Source: an uncultured Ruminococcus sp. (lineage in GTDB: Bacteria > Bacillota > Clostridia > Oscillospirales > Ruminococcaceae). From it: 47,570 bases of DNA. The position numbers and the translations under genes were made by a program. Positions 33,121-41,563 of the stretch are shown here, in pieces. The notes under the pieces were generated by a model, which did no database searches, was not told the origin of the DNA, and saw nothing but the letters and a program-made list of their open reading frames with translations. How positions within the stretch are numbered: position 1 is the first letter of the stretch; each line of letters opens with the position of its first letter. The stretch lies in assembly GCA_902788785.1 (NCBI GenBank), contig CADALT010000016.1:1-47570 (forward strand), given 5' to 3'.

Positions 33121-33160
33121 TTCCCCCGAAGTCCGCATAAGGCTTTAGGGGGAATTTTTT
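33121..33160 (+). terminator. Rho-independent terminator of the third ABC locus
   Basis: TTCCCCC (33121-33127) and GGGGGAA (33148-33154) form the base of a stem, followed by TTTTTT. Confidence 0.8.
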
Positions 33161-33177
33161 TGCCTTAAATAAAATCA

Positions 33178-33206
33178 TTGACAATACGGGAGTTTTCGTG
33201 TAAAAT
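33178..33206 (+). promoter_or_regulatory. sigma-A promoter of the clostripain-like gene
   Basis: TTGACA (33178-33183), 17 bp, TAAAAT (33201-33206). Confidence 0.75.
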
Positions 33207-33258
33207 AGAAAGTGTATGGACATATTATGTCTAAAATGTATTGCGGAGGTTTTAGCAT

Positions 33259-35580
33259 ATGGATAATAATAACAGACCACGTGCCCGTGAGAAAAACTAT
33301 CAATCGGGCGGCAGCGGCGCTTACAGGAGAGGAAGTGGACTAGGTACAGGACCCGTAGGGCACTCCGGCGGAGGAAGTTCATCGGGCGGCGGCATAAACC
33401 GTGCAGCAATGGGCGGCGGCGGAACTCTGCTGCTGATAATAGCAGTCGTACTGTTCAATGTACTGGGCGGCGGAACTTCGGGCGGATCTTCCGTGGGTAC
33501 ACCCAACAACTACGGCACTGCGCCCTCCGGCTATAACGATACCGATCTCGGCGGATATACTGCGGCAAATACAGCCCAGGCTGATACTACCGTGGCTGCG
33601 GGCTCCCGTGAAAAGCGCACACAGATACTGGGCGGCGGTCAGGATAAGATCACTATGATGGTATATATGTGCGGTACAGACCTGGAGTCAAAGTATGGCA
33701 TGGCTTCCTCCGACCTTTCAGAGATGGCAGCTGCAAAGTACGGCGATGATGTGAACATCATCGTTTATACAGGCGGCTGCAAGGGCTGGAAGACCAAGGG
33801 TATAAGCAATAATGTAAACCAGATATATCAGGTGAAAGACGGCGGACTCAAACTGCTGGTGCAGGATGACGGCTCAAAGGCTATGACCGACCCCAACACA
33901 CTTTCAGCCTTTATAAAGTATTGCAGCCAGAATTTTCCTGCAAACAGAAATGAACTGATACTCTGGGATCACGGCGGAGGATCAGTCAGCGGTTATGGCT
34001 ATGACGAGAAGAACAAGTCAGGCGGTTCCATGGGACTTTCGGGTATCGACAAGGCACTGACAGACGGCGGCGTACAGTTTGATTTTGTGGGCTTCGATGC
34101 CTGCCTGATGGCAACAGCCGAAACAGCGCTGATGCTCAACGATCATGCGGATTACCTGATAGCCTCCGAGGAGACCGAGCCGGGTATCGGCTGGTTCTAC
34201 ACAAACTGGCTCAATAAGCTGGGCAAGGATACCTCGATGCCCACCGTTGAGATAGGCAAGAACATCGTTGACGATTTCGTGGCAGCCTGCGGCAGAAAAT
34301 GCCCCAGTTCCGCAACGACACTTTCCGTTATAGATCTGGCTGAGTTCTCCAACACTGTCCCCAAGACACTTTCGGATTTCTCAAAGTCTGTCAGCGCTAA
34401 GATAACTGCGCAGGACTACAAGTCGGTCTCCACCGCAAGAAATAATTCGAGAGAATTTGCAAAGTCATCCAAGATAGACCAGGTAGATCTGGTGGACCTT
34501 GCGGATAAGGTAGGCACTCCCGAGGGTCAGGCACTTGGCAAGGCTATCAAGGGTGCGGTCAAGTACAACCTTACTTCGCCCAGCATGACCAATGCTTACG
34601 GAGTTTCCATCTACTTCCCCTACAAACGCACATCCTTCGTGGATACAGCTTGCAGCACCTACAATGCCATCGGTATGGATGCTGAATATGGCAAGTGCAT
34701 AAGACAGTTTGCTAAGCTTGAGACCAGCGGTCAGATCGCCGCAGGCGGTACAGGCTCTCCTCTGGAGTCACTGTTCGGCGGTGTCAGCGGTGGTTCATCG
34801 GGCGATGTGGATATGATAGGCAGCCTGCTGGGCGCATTCCTCGGAGGTTCATCAGGCAGGAGCATTGACGGGCTTGACAGCGCAAATACAAGCTTCATGT
34901 CCGAGAATTCCGTAAGTGACGATGCTGCTGCAAGTTACGTGGCTGCAAACTATTTCGACACCGCAAACCTCAAATGGGAAAAGAACGGTGACAAGTACAC
35001 CATGGAACTCCCCGAAGACCAGTGGGAACTGGTACAGTCTCTGGATCTGAATATGTTCTATGATGACGGCGAGGGCTATATGGATATGGGTCTTGATAAT
35101 ATGTTCAGCTTTGAGGACGGCAAGCTTGTGGCTGATACCGAAAAGACCTGGATATCCATTGAAGGTCAGCCCGTGGCATACTACCACACCGACACAGTCG
35201 AGAACGGTGATGACTACACCATCACAGGCTATGTGCCTGCACTCCTCAACGGCAGCAGAGTTGACCTTGTGCTGAAATTCACTGATGAAGACCCCAAGGG
35301 TCAGGTCATCGGTGCTACGGACGCTTATGTTGACGGTGAGACCGATACGGTCGCAAAGGGCGAGATAGAGCTGCAAAATGGTGATACGATCGACTTCCTG
35401 TGCGATTATTACACCTATGACGGTCAGTATCAGGACAGCTTCATGATGGGCAATCAGATAACAGTCAACGGCGATCTGAAGATCTCCGATACCGATATAG
35501 GCAGCGGCAAGGTAAAGCTGACCTACAAATTCACAGATATCTATAACGAAGAATACTGGGCACCTTGCATCGAACTGTAA
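33259..35580 (+). CDS. clostripain-family (C11) cysteine peptidase, membrane-anchored
   Basis: A 773-residue protein. Residues 1-52 are rich in Gly, Ser and Arg; residues 55-71 (GTLLLIIAVVLFNVLGG) form one membrane helix, without a cleavable signal. After a Gly/Ser/Thr linker, the C11 peptidase domain starts near 125 (KITMMVYMCGTDLESKYG). Catalytic His238 is in ELILWDHGGGS and Cys282 in GFDACLMATAE. The family cleaves after arginine or lysine. Residues from about 520 form an extracytoplasmic beta-rich region (DMIGSLLGAFLGGSSGRS, then repeated acidic strands) of unknown role. TGCGGAGG precedes the ATG. It is a single-gene unit. Confidence 0.88.
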   Translation: MDNNNRPRAREKNYQSGGSGAYRRGSGLGTGPVGHSGGGSSSGGGINRAAMGGGGTLLLIIAVVLFNVLGGGTSGGSSVGTPNNYGTAPSGYNDTDLGGYTAANTAQADTTVAAGSREKRTQILGGGQDKITMMVYMCGTDLESKYGMASSDLSEMAAAKYGDDVNIIVYTGGCKGWKTKGISNNVNQIYQVKDGGLKLLVQDDGSKAMTDPNTLSAFIKYCSQNFPANRNELILWDHGGGSVSGYGYDEKNKSGGSMGLSGIDKALTDGGVQFDFVGFDACLMATAETALMLNDHADYLIASEETEPGIGWFYTNWLNKLGKDTSMPTVEIGKNIVDDFVAACGRKCPSSATTLSVIDLAEFSNTVPKTLSDFSKSVSAKITAQDYKSVSTARNNSREFAKSSKIDQVDLVDLADKVGTPEGQALGKAIKGAVKYNLTSPSMTNAYGVSIYFPYKRTSFVDTACSTYNAIGMDAEYGKCIRQFAKLETSGQIAAGGTGSPLESLFGGVSGGSSGDVDMIGSLLGAFLGGSSGRSIDGLDSANTSFMSENSVSDDAAASYVAANYFDTANLKWEKNGDKYTMELPEDQWELVQSLDLNMFYDDGEGYMDMGLDNMFSFEDGKLVADTEKTWISIEGQPVAYYHTDTVENGDDYTITGYVPALLNGSRVDLVLKFTDEDPKGQVIGATDAYVDGETDTVAKGEIELQNGDTIDFLCDYYTYDGQYQDSFMMGNQITVNGDLKISDTDIGSGKVKLTYKFTDIYNEEYWAPCIEL

Positions 35581-35594
35581 TAAATAATAAAGCT

Positions 35595-35630
35595 AAGCCC
35601 GAAGGCAGAGATAAAACTGCTTTCGGGCTT
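35595..35630 (+). terminator. Rho-independent terminator
   Basis: AAGCCCGAA (35595-35603) pairs with TTCGGGCTT (35622-35630), extended inside by GCAG/CTGC, and followed by TATTTTTT. Confidence 0.88.
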
Positions 35631-35640
35631 TATTTTTTCC

Positions 35641-35669
35641 TTGACAAATCGGGGCGGCTGTGATATAAT
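35641..35669 (+). promoter_or_regulatory. sigma-A promoter of the HAD gene
   Basis: TTGACA (35641-35646), 17 bp, TATAAT (35664-35669). Confidence 0.85.
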
Positions 35670-35703
35670 TGCTCTTAATATTATTTTGAGAGGAGAATAG
35701 AAA

Positions 35704-36483
35704 ATGCACAGGATACTTTTGTTTGACCTGGACGGAACACTGCTGAAAACTGACAAGACCATATCGGATAAGACACTGGCGGCGGTGAGAGCAAGCCGTG
35801 AAAAAGGCTGTATCATCGGCATATCCACCTCACGCAGCGAGAGCAACAGCCGCAAATTCACAGGTGCGCTCGCCCCGGATATCATCATTTCAAGCGGCGG
35901 CGCAATGGTCACACTAAACGGTGAAGTTATCGTTGCCGAGGAGTTTAGCGGCAGCGAGACCGCAGATATTATCTCCGCTGCACGAGAAATATGTGGTGAC
36001 CTTAACATCACTGCTGATACTGCTGACAAGAACGCAGAATATTTCATGAACTGCGAACTGCCCGAGGATGAACTGAAAAAAAGCTGGGGCAAAGCGATAT
36101 ACGACGACTTCAATGATTTTAAAAGACCTGCGCTTAAACTATGTTTCGAGATAGCAGATGAAAATAAAGCAAAAGCGCTGGCAGACAGACTTGACTATTG
36201 TGACTGCATACATTTCACAGACGGTGACTGGTATAAGTTCACCAAAAAAGGTGTCACCAAGGAGACCGCCATCGAAAAGCTGTGCGCTCACATTGGCATC
36301 ACTTCTGCCGATATGACCGCATTCGGTGATGACCTGGCTGACATAGGTATGCTGAAAATGTGCGGTACAGGTGTGGCAATGGGCAATGCGCTTGATGAAG
36401 TCAAGGCAGCAGCTGATGTGGTCATAGGCACAAATGATGAGGACGGTATCGCAGAATACCTTGAAACTATGCTAAGAAAATAG
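35704..36483 (+). CDS. HAD-superfamily hydrolase, Cof type
   Basis: A 259-residue phosphatase with GAGAGGAGA before its ATG. HAD motif I is LLFDLDGTLLKTD at residues 5-17 (nucleophile Asp8, acid Asp10), motif II ISTSRS near 40, a Cof-type cap domain in the middle, Lys in KKGVTKETAIEKL as motif III, and motif IV AFGDDLADIGML. Cof-type enzymes dephosphorylate sugar phosphates and nucleotides in the cytoplasm; the substrate is not defined. Single-gene unit, convergent with the phosphofructokinase gene. Confidence 0.9.
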   Translation: MHRILLFDLDGTLLKTDKTISDKTLAAVRASREKGCIIGISTSRSESNSRKFTGALAPDIIISSGGAMVTLNGEVIVAEEFSGSETADIISAAREICGDLNITADTADKNAEYFMNCELPEDELKKSWGKAIYDDFNDFKRPALKLCFEIADENKAKALADRLDYCDCIHFTDGDWYKFTKKGVTKETAIEKLCAHIGITSADMTAFGDDLADIGMLKMCGTGVAMGNALDEVKAAADVVIGTNDEDGIAEYLETMLRK

Positions 36484-36512
36484 GCATAAGTAAAAAACAG
36501 CACATATAAAAT

Positions 36513-36547
36513 CACCGCCTCCGCAGGACTATCCCGCGGGGGCGGCA
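36513..36547. terminator. terminator between convergent genes
   Basis: A GC-rich stem, ACCGCCTCCGCAGG against CCCGCGGGGGCGGC, followed by ATTTTTTG on the plus strand. It ends the HAD gene; on the minus strand the T-run is weaker. Confidence 0.7.
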
Positions 36548-36562
36548 TTTTTTGTATCACAT

Positions 36563-37465
36563 TTATCCTAGCTGTGCTAAAAGTCGGATTATATCTTCCC
36601 TCTTAGCGAGCCCTTCGGAGAACGCTGTTGCGCCGCCTGCGGCTGTACCGAGTTTCAGCGCATAGCCGTAGCCGCCCTCAGATACGCCTGCCACAAAGCC
36701 TGCTACCATAGAGTCTCCTGCGCCCACGGAGTTTTTCACCGTACCCGTGCACACTCCGCACCTATGCACTTTGCCGTTCTCATCTAACAGCATCGCACCT
36801 TTCTCCGCCATGGATACGAGCACATTGCGTGCCCCCATCTCACGGAGTTTTTGCGCATACTTCAAAGCATCGTCCATGTTATTTATCTTGACTGCGAACA
36901 TCTCGCCCAGCTCGTGGTCGTTCGGCTTTATGAGAAAAGGCTCATACTTCAGCACATTCATAAGCAGTCTGCCCGTGGCATCGACCACCGCCCTTATATC
37001 CCTGCCCGAAAGCCTTTCCAGTATACGTTCGTACACATCCTCGGGCAGGCTTGTGGGTATACTGCCTGCAAGTATCAGCGTATCGCCGTCATTCAGCTCA
37101 TCAAGCTTTTGGAACAGCTTTTCAAGTTCAGCCTCGCTTATCTCGGGACCCTGTCCGTTCAGGTCGGTCTCCTGCGCCGACTTTATCTTCACATTTATAC
37201 GTGAGTTTCCCTTTGCCAGCCTGACAAAATCGGTATCGATACCCATTTCTTCAAGCCCGTTCTCGATGGCTTCGCCCGTGAAACCTGCTGTAAAGCCCAG
37301 GGCTTTTGAGTCTATCCCCAGTTCTTTTAGCACCACCGAAACATTTATACCCTTGCCGCCGAAGAACATTTCCTCATGCTCCGAACGGTTTACCTGCCCC
37401 GTTTTCATATCACCGATATGAACCACGTGATCTATCGCAGGATTAAAAGTAACTGTATATATCAT
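36563..37465 (-). CDS. pfkB: 1-phosphofructokinase (PfkB family)
   Basis: A 300-residue PfkB-family kinase. MIYTVTFNPAIDHVVHI starts the protein, FFGGKGINVSVVLKELG (about 34-50) is the first signature, and the catalytic GTVKNSVGAGDSMVAGFVAG with the base Asp is near 250. Length and motifs match 1-phosphofructokinase (FruK), which makes fructose 1,6-bisphosphate from fructose 1-phosphate; tagatose-6-phosphate kinase is the nearest alternative. No fructose PTS or DeoR regulator lies beside it, which is unusual for fruK. It follows the GNAT gene after 11 nt and shares its promoter. Confidence 0.85.
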   Translation of the reverse strand: MIYTVTFNPAIDHVVHIGDMKTGQVNRSEHEEMFFGGKGINVSVVLKELGIDSKALGFTAGFTGEAIENGLEEMGIDTDFVRLAKGNSRINVKIKSAQETDLNGQGPEISEAELEKLFQKLDELNDGDTLILAGSIPTSLPEDVYERILERLSGRDIRAVVDATGRLLMNVLKYEPFLIKPNDHELGEMFAVKINNMDDALKYAQKLREMGARNVLVSMAEKGAMLLDENGKVHRCGVCTGTVKNSVGAGDSMVAGFVAGVSEGGYGYALKLGTAAGGATAFSEGLAKREDIIRLLAQLG

Positions 37466-37476
37466 ATTTTCCTCCG

Positions 37477-37923
37477 TTATTTCTTATCGAGAGTTTTCTC
37501 CATGCGTATGCAGTCGAAGGTCGCACCCTTTATGACAGTGCCGTCCGCAGCTGCGTAGCCAAGCTTTTCATAGAACCCCACTGCCGTTACTCTGCTTTCG
37601 ATGACTGCATTTTCATAGCCCAGTTCCGTGAGCCATTTTTCAGCCTCAGCCATAACACGGCTGCCAAGCCCCATACTGCGGTATTCGGGCAGTACCACAA
37701 CTCTGCCTATCATGGCAAACCCTTTCCCCAGCGGATAAAACCGACAGGTCGCCACGGGAAAATCCGCATCTGTCAGCACGATATACTTTGTATCGGGAGT
37801 ATCATGTTCATCAAATTCTTCACGCAGAGTAATGCCGTGCTGTTTTGCCATACCCTGTATGCGCACATAATATGCCCCTGCCTGCTGCCATGTCTCGCAG
37901 GCTCTTATTACCTGTATATCCAT
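37477..37923 (-). CDS. GNAT-family N-acetyltransferase
   Basis: A 148-residue GNAT. The acetyl-CoA binding motif is RVVVLPEYRSMGLGSRVMAEAEKW at about 73-96 and the C-terminal AVGFYEKLGYAA is typical of ElaA/YjcF-like members. Acceptor unknown. It is first gene of a two-gene unit with pfkB and has a consensus promoter directly upstream, with GGCGG/AGGATATG before the ATG. Confidence 0.87.
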   Translation of the reverse strand: MDIQVIRACETWQQAGAYYVRIQGMAKQHGITLREEFDEHDTPDTKYIVLTDADFPVATCRFYPLGKGFAMIGRVVVLPEYRSMGLGSRVMAEAEKWLTELGYENAVIESRVTAVGFYEKLGYAAADGTVIKGATFDCIRMEKTLDKK

Positions 37924-37948
37924 ATCCTGCCGCCTTTCCGTTTTCTAT

Positions 37949-37977
37949 ATTATACCACATTTCCCGCCTGCGGTCAA
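37949..37977 (-). promoter_or_regulatory. sigma-A promoter of the GNAT-pfkB unit
   Basis: Minus-strand TTGACC (37972-37977) and TATAAT (37949-37954), 17 bp apart. Confidence 0.8.
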
Positions 37978-38040
37978 TCAGGCAAAAAGGACTGCCGCAT
38001 AGACGCAGGTGCTATAAAGAAGTATCTTTGCATCACCTAG

Positions 38041-38160
38041 TGAATAGCCTGCTGAATGAATAACGAATAGTGAAAAGAAAAAGTGAATAGTCAAGGATCT
38101 CAATACATCGCCAAAGGCGATACCTTAACTATTCACTATTATTTATTCACTTTTCTCTTA
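38041..38160. repeat. repeat-rich intergenic palindrome
   Basis: AGTGAATAGTCAAGG (38082-38096) pairs with CCTTAACTATTCACT (38123-38137) with one mismatch, enclosing a smaller hairpin ATCGCC-AAA-GGCGAT (38107-38121). GAATAG/GTGAA units are repeated around it. It resembles small dispersed palindromic elements; it also lies downstream of the dockerin gene, where it may act as a 3' stabiliser. Confidence 0.55.
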
Positions 38161-38181
38161 GCTGCAGCAGTCCCGTGTTCA

Positions 38182-40266
38182 TCATTCTATCGAACCTATG
38201 ATGTAGTTCTGATTTTTTGCAGCCATCTCTTCCCAGTAAACATAGCCAAAGAATTTCCTGCTCATTTCGCCCATCATATCAAGCTTTGCTTTCAGCACAG
38301 GAAATCTTTTAAGATCATCAAGGTTATCATATCCGTCATATACCGAAAGCGAGGGTGCGGCATATTCCATTATCGTCGATCTGTCTTCACGCTCGTTCTC
38401 CATACTGTAATCACGTATGAATGAGATATCGTCCATATGGTTTGAATAATAGCCGTGATCCAGTATGTTGTCACGGTATCTGCTGCCATGGGCTTGCGTG
38501 TAGGAAAATCCCTCGGGCAGCAGTTTCGCCCACCTTGCACCATCTATCTCGCCATACATCGGCGCTGCAAGATATTCCACAGCGTGCCAGGTCTCATGGT
38601 CAAGATCGGAATAAAAGCTCTTATCATGAGACTTGCTGCTTATGGCAACATCTACATAGTTTATATCCCTAGTGGTCTTAGCCACAACATTCTCGCCCTC
38701 AAAGCCCCCTGCGAACAGCAGCCTGTAACCGCTTTTGTTGTCGGCTGTCTTAAACTTATCAAAGAAGCCCTCGGGGTAGGTCGAAAGCCATATCGAAAGC
38801 TCATTCAGCTGTTCATCGAGCTGTTCGGGATAGCCTGCATACATACCGTCCTCAGCCGATATCATGCCCTTGTAAGCATTCTTCACCTCGTCACCGATGA
38901 GTATAGTTATGCCGTACTTATCTTCCAGCTTATCCGCTTTTTCACGCTGTGTCCTCAAAGCCTCGCCGCAGGTAACAGGCTTGAAAACGTCCTCTATATC
39001 AGTGCCTTTTTCGGCATCTTCCCAGATAAGCCTGTCAGCAGCCACCACAAAGTTCTTAGCAACACCTTTGCCTGTCCTGCTGTTTTCTTCCGATATATTG
39101 ACTACCCATCTCTTATCATCAAGACATATGCCGCCTGTGACATACATATTCTTTATGCCCACATCGACCTTGCATGATTTGCCGCTTGCAGGGTCAAAGA
39201 ATGTTATATGATCCGCAGGCTGTGTCGTGGCGACCATACCGCAGTATGAATCATCGGAGAAGCAAAGCTTCGATACACTGCCTTCCACTTTATATACGCC
39301 TTTTTTCTCGCCAGTTTCAAGGTCAAAGCACCTTACTGCCGAGGTCTCGCTGCCATTATCCTGCGCTCCCAGTCCGTCACAGACCACCGCCGTGTTATCC
39401 GTGAAAGCTGCGCTGCCCGAATGCAGTACAGTTTCCCACAAGGTCTGCCCGTCGGCAAGCGATACGAAAGCAAGCCCGTTAAGACCTTCTCCGTCCAGGC
39501 ATACTGCGCCTATATTCTTTGAAAGCTCTATCCCCTTGAAAACAGCGCCGTCCACAGCCCTGTACTGTTCTTTGAGCTTTCCGTCGGGTCCTATAACATA
39601 TACCGCATTGTCCTTTACGCAATACAGCATATCATTCTTGTCATCATATTTTATATTAAGATAGTCCGCATCTGTCCTGCACTTTTCGGGATCGTTCCTG
39701 CCCGACTTATAAAAGTACAGCATATTCCCCTGTGCAGGGTCATTGCCGGACATTATCACAGTCCCGTCTTTCTTGATGCCAACAAACTGCAAATACACAT
39801 CGCTGACAAAGCTGCGCACCACCTTATCGGATGAGGTGCTTATAACCACATATTCTCCGCCGTTTTTCTTCTTTGCAGCACTCGTGCTGTTCTTCAGTGC
39901 CACCAGTCTGCCGCAGCCGCCGCCCAGCACACTTGCACCCGCAGCGCTTTTAAGTTCCCACGCCGCAGCCGACTTATCTCTTTCTTCATTAAGCGAGTTT
40001 ATGCCCTTTAACATACAGGATATCAGCGCAAGGTCTGTTACATTTACGCTCCCGTCCTCATTCATATCCAGTCTATTGACCGAATACTCATCAAGCAAAG
40101 CCGTACCTTTCATATACGACAGCATCATCGAGAGATCCGTAACATCATAATTCTTTTTATTGCTGCAGCTGCTGCCATTCTCCGCATATGCCGTAAGGAC
40201 ATTTGCTGCGATCATCACACCCATTACAGCGGCAGAGATCCGCTTAACGATGCCCTTATATTTCAT
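38182..40266 (-). CDS. secreted dockerin, beta-propeller and putative zinc peptidase protein
   Basis: GGAAGGAT lies 9 nt before the ATG at 40266; 694 residues. A signal peptide (MKYKGIVKRISAAVMGVMIA, cut after AYA) is followed by a dockerin-like domain at about 35-95. Its second repeat, DMNEDGSVNVTDLALIS, is a good calcium loop; the first is degenerate. Residues 100-430 look like a PQQ/WD-type beta-propeller (short DGxxLWE and FDLETGEKKG blades). The C-terminal 250 residues contain HETWH (from about 557) and 65 residues later NEREDRS, matching the HExxH and NxxED ligands of gluzincins. Probably an extracellular, cellulosome-attached peptidase; substrate unknown. Confidence 0.8.
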   Translation of the reverse strand: MKYKGIVKRISAAVMGVMIAANVLTAYAENGSSCSNKKNYDVTDLSMMLSYMKGTALLDEYSVNRLDMNEDGSVNVTDLALISCMLKGINSLNEERDKSAAAWELKSAAGASVLGGGCGRLVALKNSTSAAKKKNGGEYVVISTSSDKVVRSFVSDVYLQFVGIKKDGTVIMSGNDPAQGNMLYFYKSGRNDPEKCRTDADYLNIKYDDKNDMLYCVKDNAVYVIGPDGKLKEQYRAVDGAVFKGIELSKNIGAVCLDGEGLNGLAFVSLADGQTLWETVLHSGSAAFTDNTAVVCDGLGAQDNGSETSAVRCFDLETGEKKGVYKVEGSVSKLCFSDDSYCGMVATTQPADHITFFDPASGKSCKVDVGIKNMYVTGGICLDDKRWVVNISEENSRTGKGVAKNFVVAADRLIWEDAEKGTDIEDVFKPVTCGEALRTQREKADKLEDKYGITILIGDEVKNAYKGMISAEDGMYAGYPEQLDEQLNELSIWLSTYPEGFFDKFKTADNKSGYRLLFAGGFEGENVVAKTTRDINYVDVAISSKSHDKSFYSDLDHETWHAVEYLAAPMYGEIDGARWAKLLPEGFSYTQAHGSRYRDNILDHGYYSNHMDDISFIRDYSMENEREDRSTIMEYAAPSLSVYDGYDNLDDLKRFPVLKAKLDMMGEMSRKFFGYVYWEEMAAKNQNYIIGSIE

Positions 40267-40317
40267 TTTACCAGATCCTTCCAAAATTACACACATTTAT
40301 CTTTATTCTGTGAGGTT

Positions 40318-40346
40318 AGTATAACACACATTTTTTTCTTTGTCAA
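40318..40346 (-). promoter_or_regulatory. sigma-A promoter of the dockerin gene
   Basis: Minus-strand TTGACA (40341-40346) and TATACT (40318-40323), 17 bp apart. Confidence 0.8.
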
Positions 40347-40413
40347 CAAAGTCCCTGTTTTCTCAGTTTTTCATCACAATATTCTCATCTGCCCACACTT
40401 AATTGCAACAGAA

Positions 40414-40448
40414 AAAACAGCCCGACTGTCTTACGAGCTGTCGGACTG
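40414..40448 (-). terminator. terminator of cysE
   Basis: On the minus strand CAG-CCGAC type arms (CAGTCCGACAG with CTGTCGGGCTG, one mismatch) form a stem followed by TTTTTTCTG. Confidence 0.75.
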
Positions 40449-40457
40449 AAAAGCTTA

Positions 40458-41399
40458 TCATATAATATAGAACCACGCTGTATCTTCATCAGCATCGCTG
40501 TTTTCAATGGGCTTTGAAGTATCAAGGTCAGAGCTTAGCTGCTGATTTTTTACACTTATCTTCGCACCCTCGGGCACTGAATGGGTGATGAATGCATTAC
40601 CGCCCACAACTGCGCCCTTGCCTATGACCGTGTCGCCCCCAAGGATAGATGCACCTGAATATATAGTAACATTGTCCTCGATGGTCGGGTGACGCTTTTT
40701 GTTTTTAAGCGACTGACCGCCTCTTGTGGAAAGCGCACCCAGTGTAACGCCCTGATATATCTTAACATTATCGCCTATGACCGTAGTCTCGCCGATAACT
40801 ATGCCTGTGCCGTGGTCAATGAAGAAATATTTGCCTATCTGCGCCCCGGGGTGTATATCAATACCCGTCTGGCTGTGGGCATACTCTGTCATCATTCTCG
40901 GGATTATCGGCACACCCAGCACAAACAGTTCGTGGGCTATCCTGTTTACCAGTATTGCGAACAGTCCCGGGTACGAATAGATTATCTCGTCCTCGCTGTA
41001 AGCCGCAGGGTCGCCATCGTAAGCCGCCTGAACATCGCTCAGGATATACTCCCTTATCCTGCGCAGGCGCTTGACGAATTCCAGCGAGATCTCCATAGCC
41101 TTAGCCTCGGTATCTTCATTGCTGTCACTGTCATCAAGCACTATGGTCATCTGTTTTGTGAGTTTGTAAACCACATCTTCTATAAGCATGGTAAGGTTAT
41201 TTCTAAGGGTATAGACCTTCACGGATTTATTCTTGAAATATCCGGGAAAGATTATCTTTCTCAGACTGTATAATATATCTGTGATGACCTCCTTGTCGGG
41301 GTGCCTGAATATAGGGTCCTCGTGACTGCCCGACTTTTGTTCGCAGTCATCCAGCAGGTCGCTTACTATGCTGTTTATATTCTCTTCAAACGTACTCAT
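40458..41399 (-). CDS. cysE: serine O-acetyltransferase
   Basis: A 313-residue serine acetyltransferase making O-acetylserine, the carbon precursor of cysteine. A helical N-terminal domain of about 170 residues precedes the left-handed beta-helix: GIDIHPGAQIGKYFFIDHGTG carries the catalytic Asp-His, and IGETTVIGDNVKIYQGVTLGAL and KRHPTIEDNVTIYSGASILGG are hexapeptide coils. It is the longer clostridial (EpsC-like) form with an acidic tail. It has its own promoter, divergent from a radical SAM gene, and could supply substrate to the MccA/CysK-like enzyme of the nitrogenase-like operon. Confidence 0.92.
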   Translation of the reverse strand: MSTFEENINSIVSDLLDDCEQKSGSHEDPIFRHPDKEVITDILYSLRKIIFPGYFKNKSVKVYTLRNNLTMLIEDVVYKLTKQMTIVLDDSDSNEDTEAKAMEISLEFVKRLRRIREYILSDVQAAYDGDPAAYSEDEIIYSYPGLFAILVNRIAHELFVLGVPIIPRMMTEYAHSQTGIDIHPGAQIGKYFFIDHGTGIVIGETTVIGDNVKIYQGVTLGALSTRGGQSLKNKKRHPTIEDNVTIYSGASILGGDTVIGKGAVVGGNAFITHSVPEGAKISVKNQQLSSDLDTSKPIENSDADEDTAWFYII

Positions 41400-41440
41400 T
41401 CTACATCACTCCTTAATTAGTATTCCCATCAAACAAGTAT

Positions 41441-41469
41441 AGTATAACATATGAGCGCTTTTAAGTCAA
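41441..41469 (-). promoter_or_regulatory. sigma-A promoter of cysE
   Basis: Minus-strand TTGACT (41464-41469) and TATACT (41441-41446), 17 bp apart. Confidence 0.75.
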
Positions 41470-41490
41470 TAACCTGTAAAAAAATGTATG

Positions 41491-41519
41491 TTGCATTTTT
41501 TATGAACATATGCTATAAT
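41491..41519 (+). promoter_or_regulatory. sigma-A promoter of the radical SAM gene
   Basis: TTGCAT (41491-41496), 17 bp, TATAAT (41514-41519). It lies 22 bp from the divergent cysE promoter, so one regulator could control both. Confidence 0.75.
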
Positions 41520-41563
41520 CATACAAAAGCTAAAGCCCGAAATAATAAAACGGAGGTGGCTGT

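Noticed and set aside
36747-37421. Plus-strand open frame of 224 codons opposite pfkB
   Set aside because: It is antisense to a well-conserved kinase, Ser/Phe-rich in composition as expected for a shadow frame, and has no ribosome site.
38041-38160. Short GTGAATAG units as a CRISPR array or origin
   Set aside because: Units are irregular, unevenly spaced and palindromic; there are no spacers of constant length and no DnaA-type boxes.
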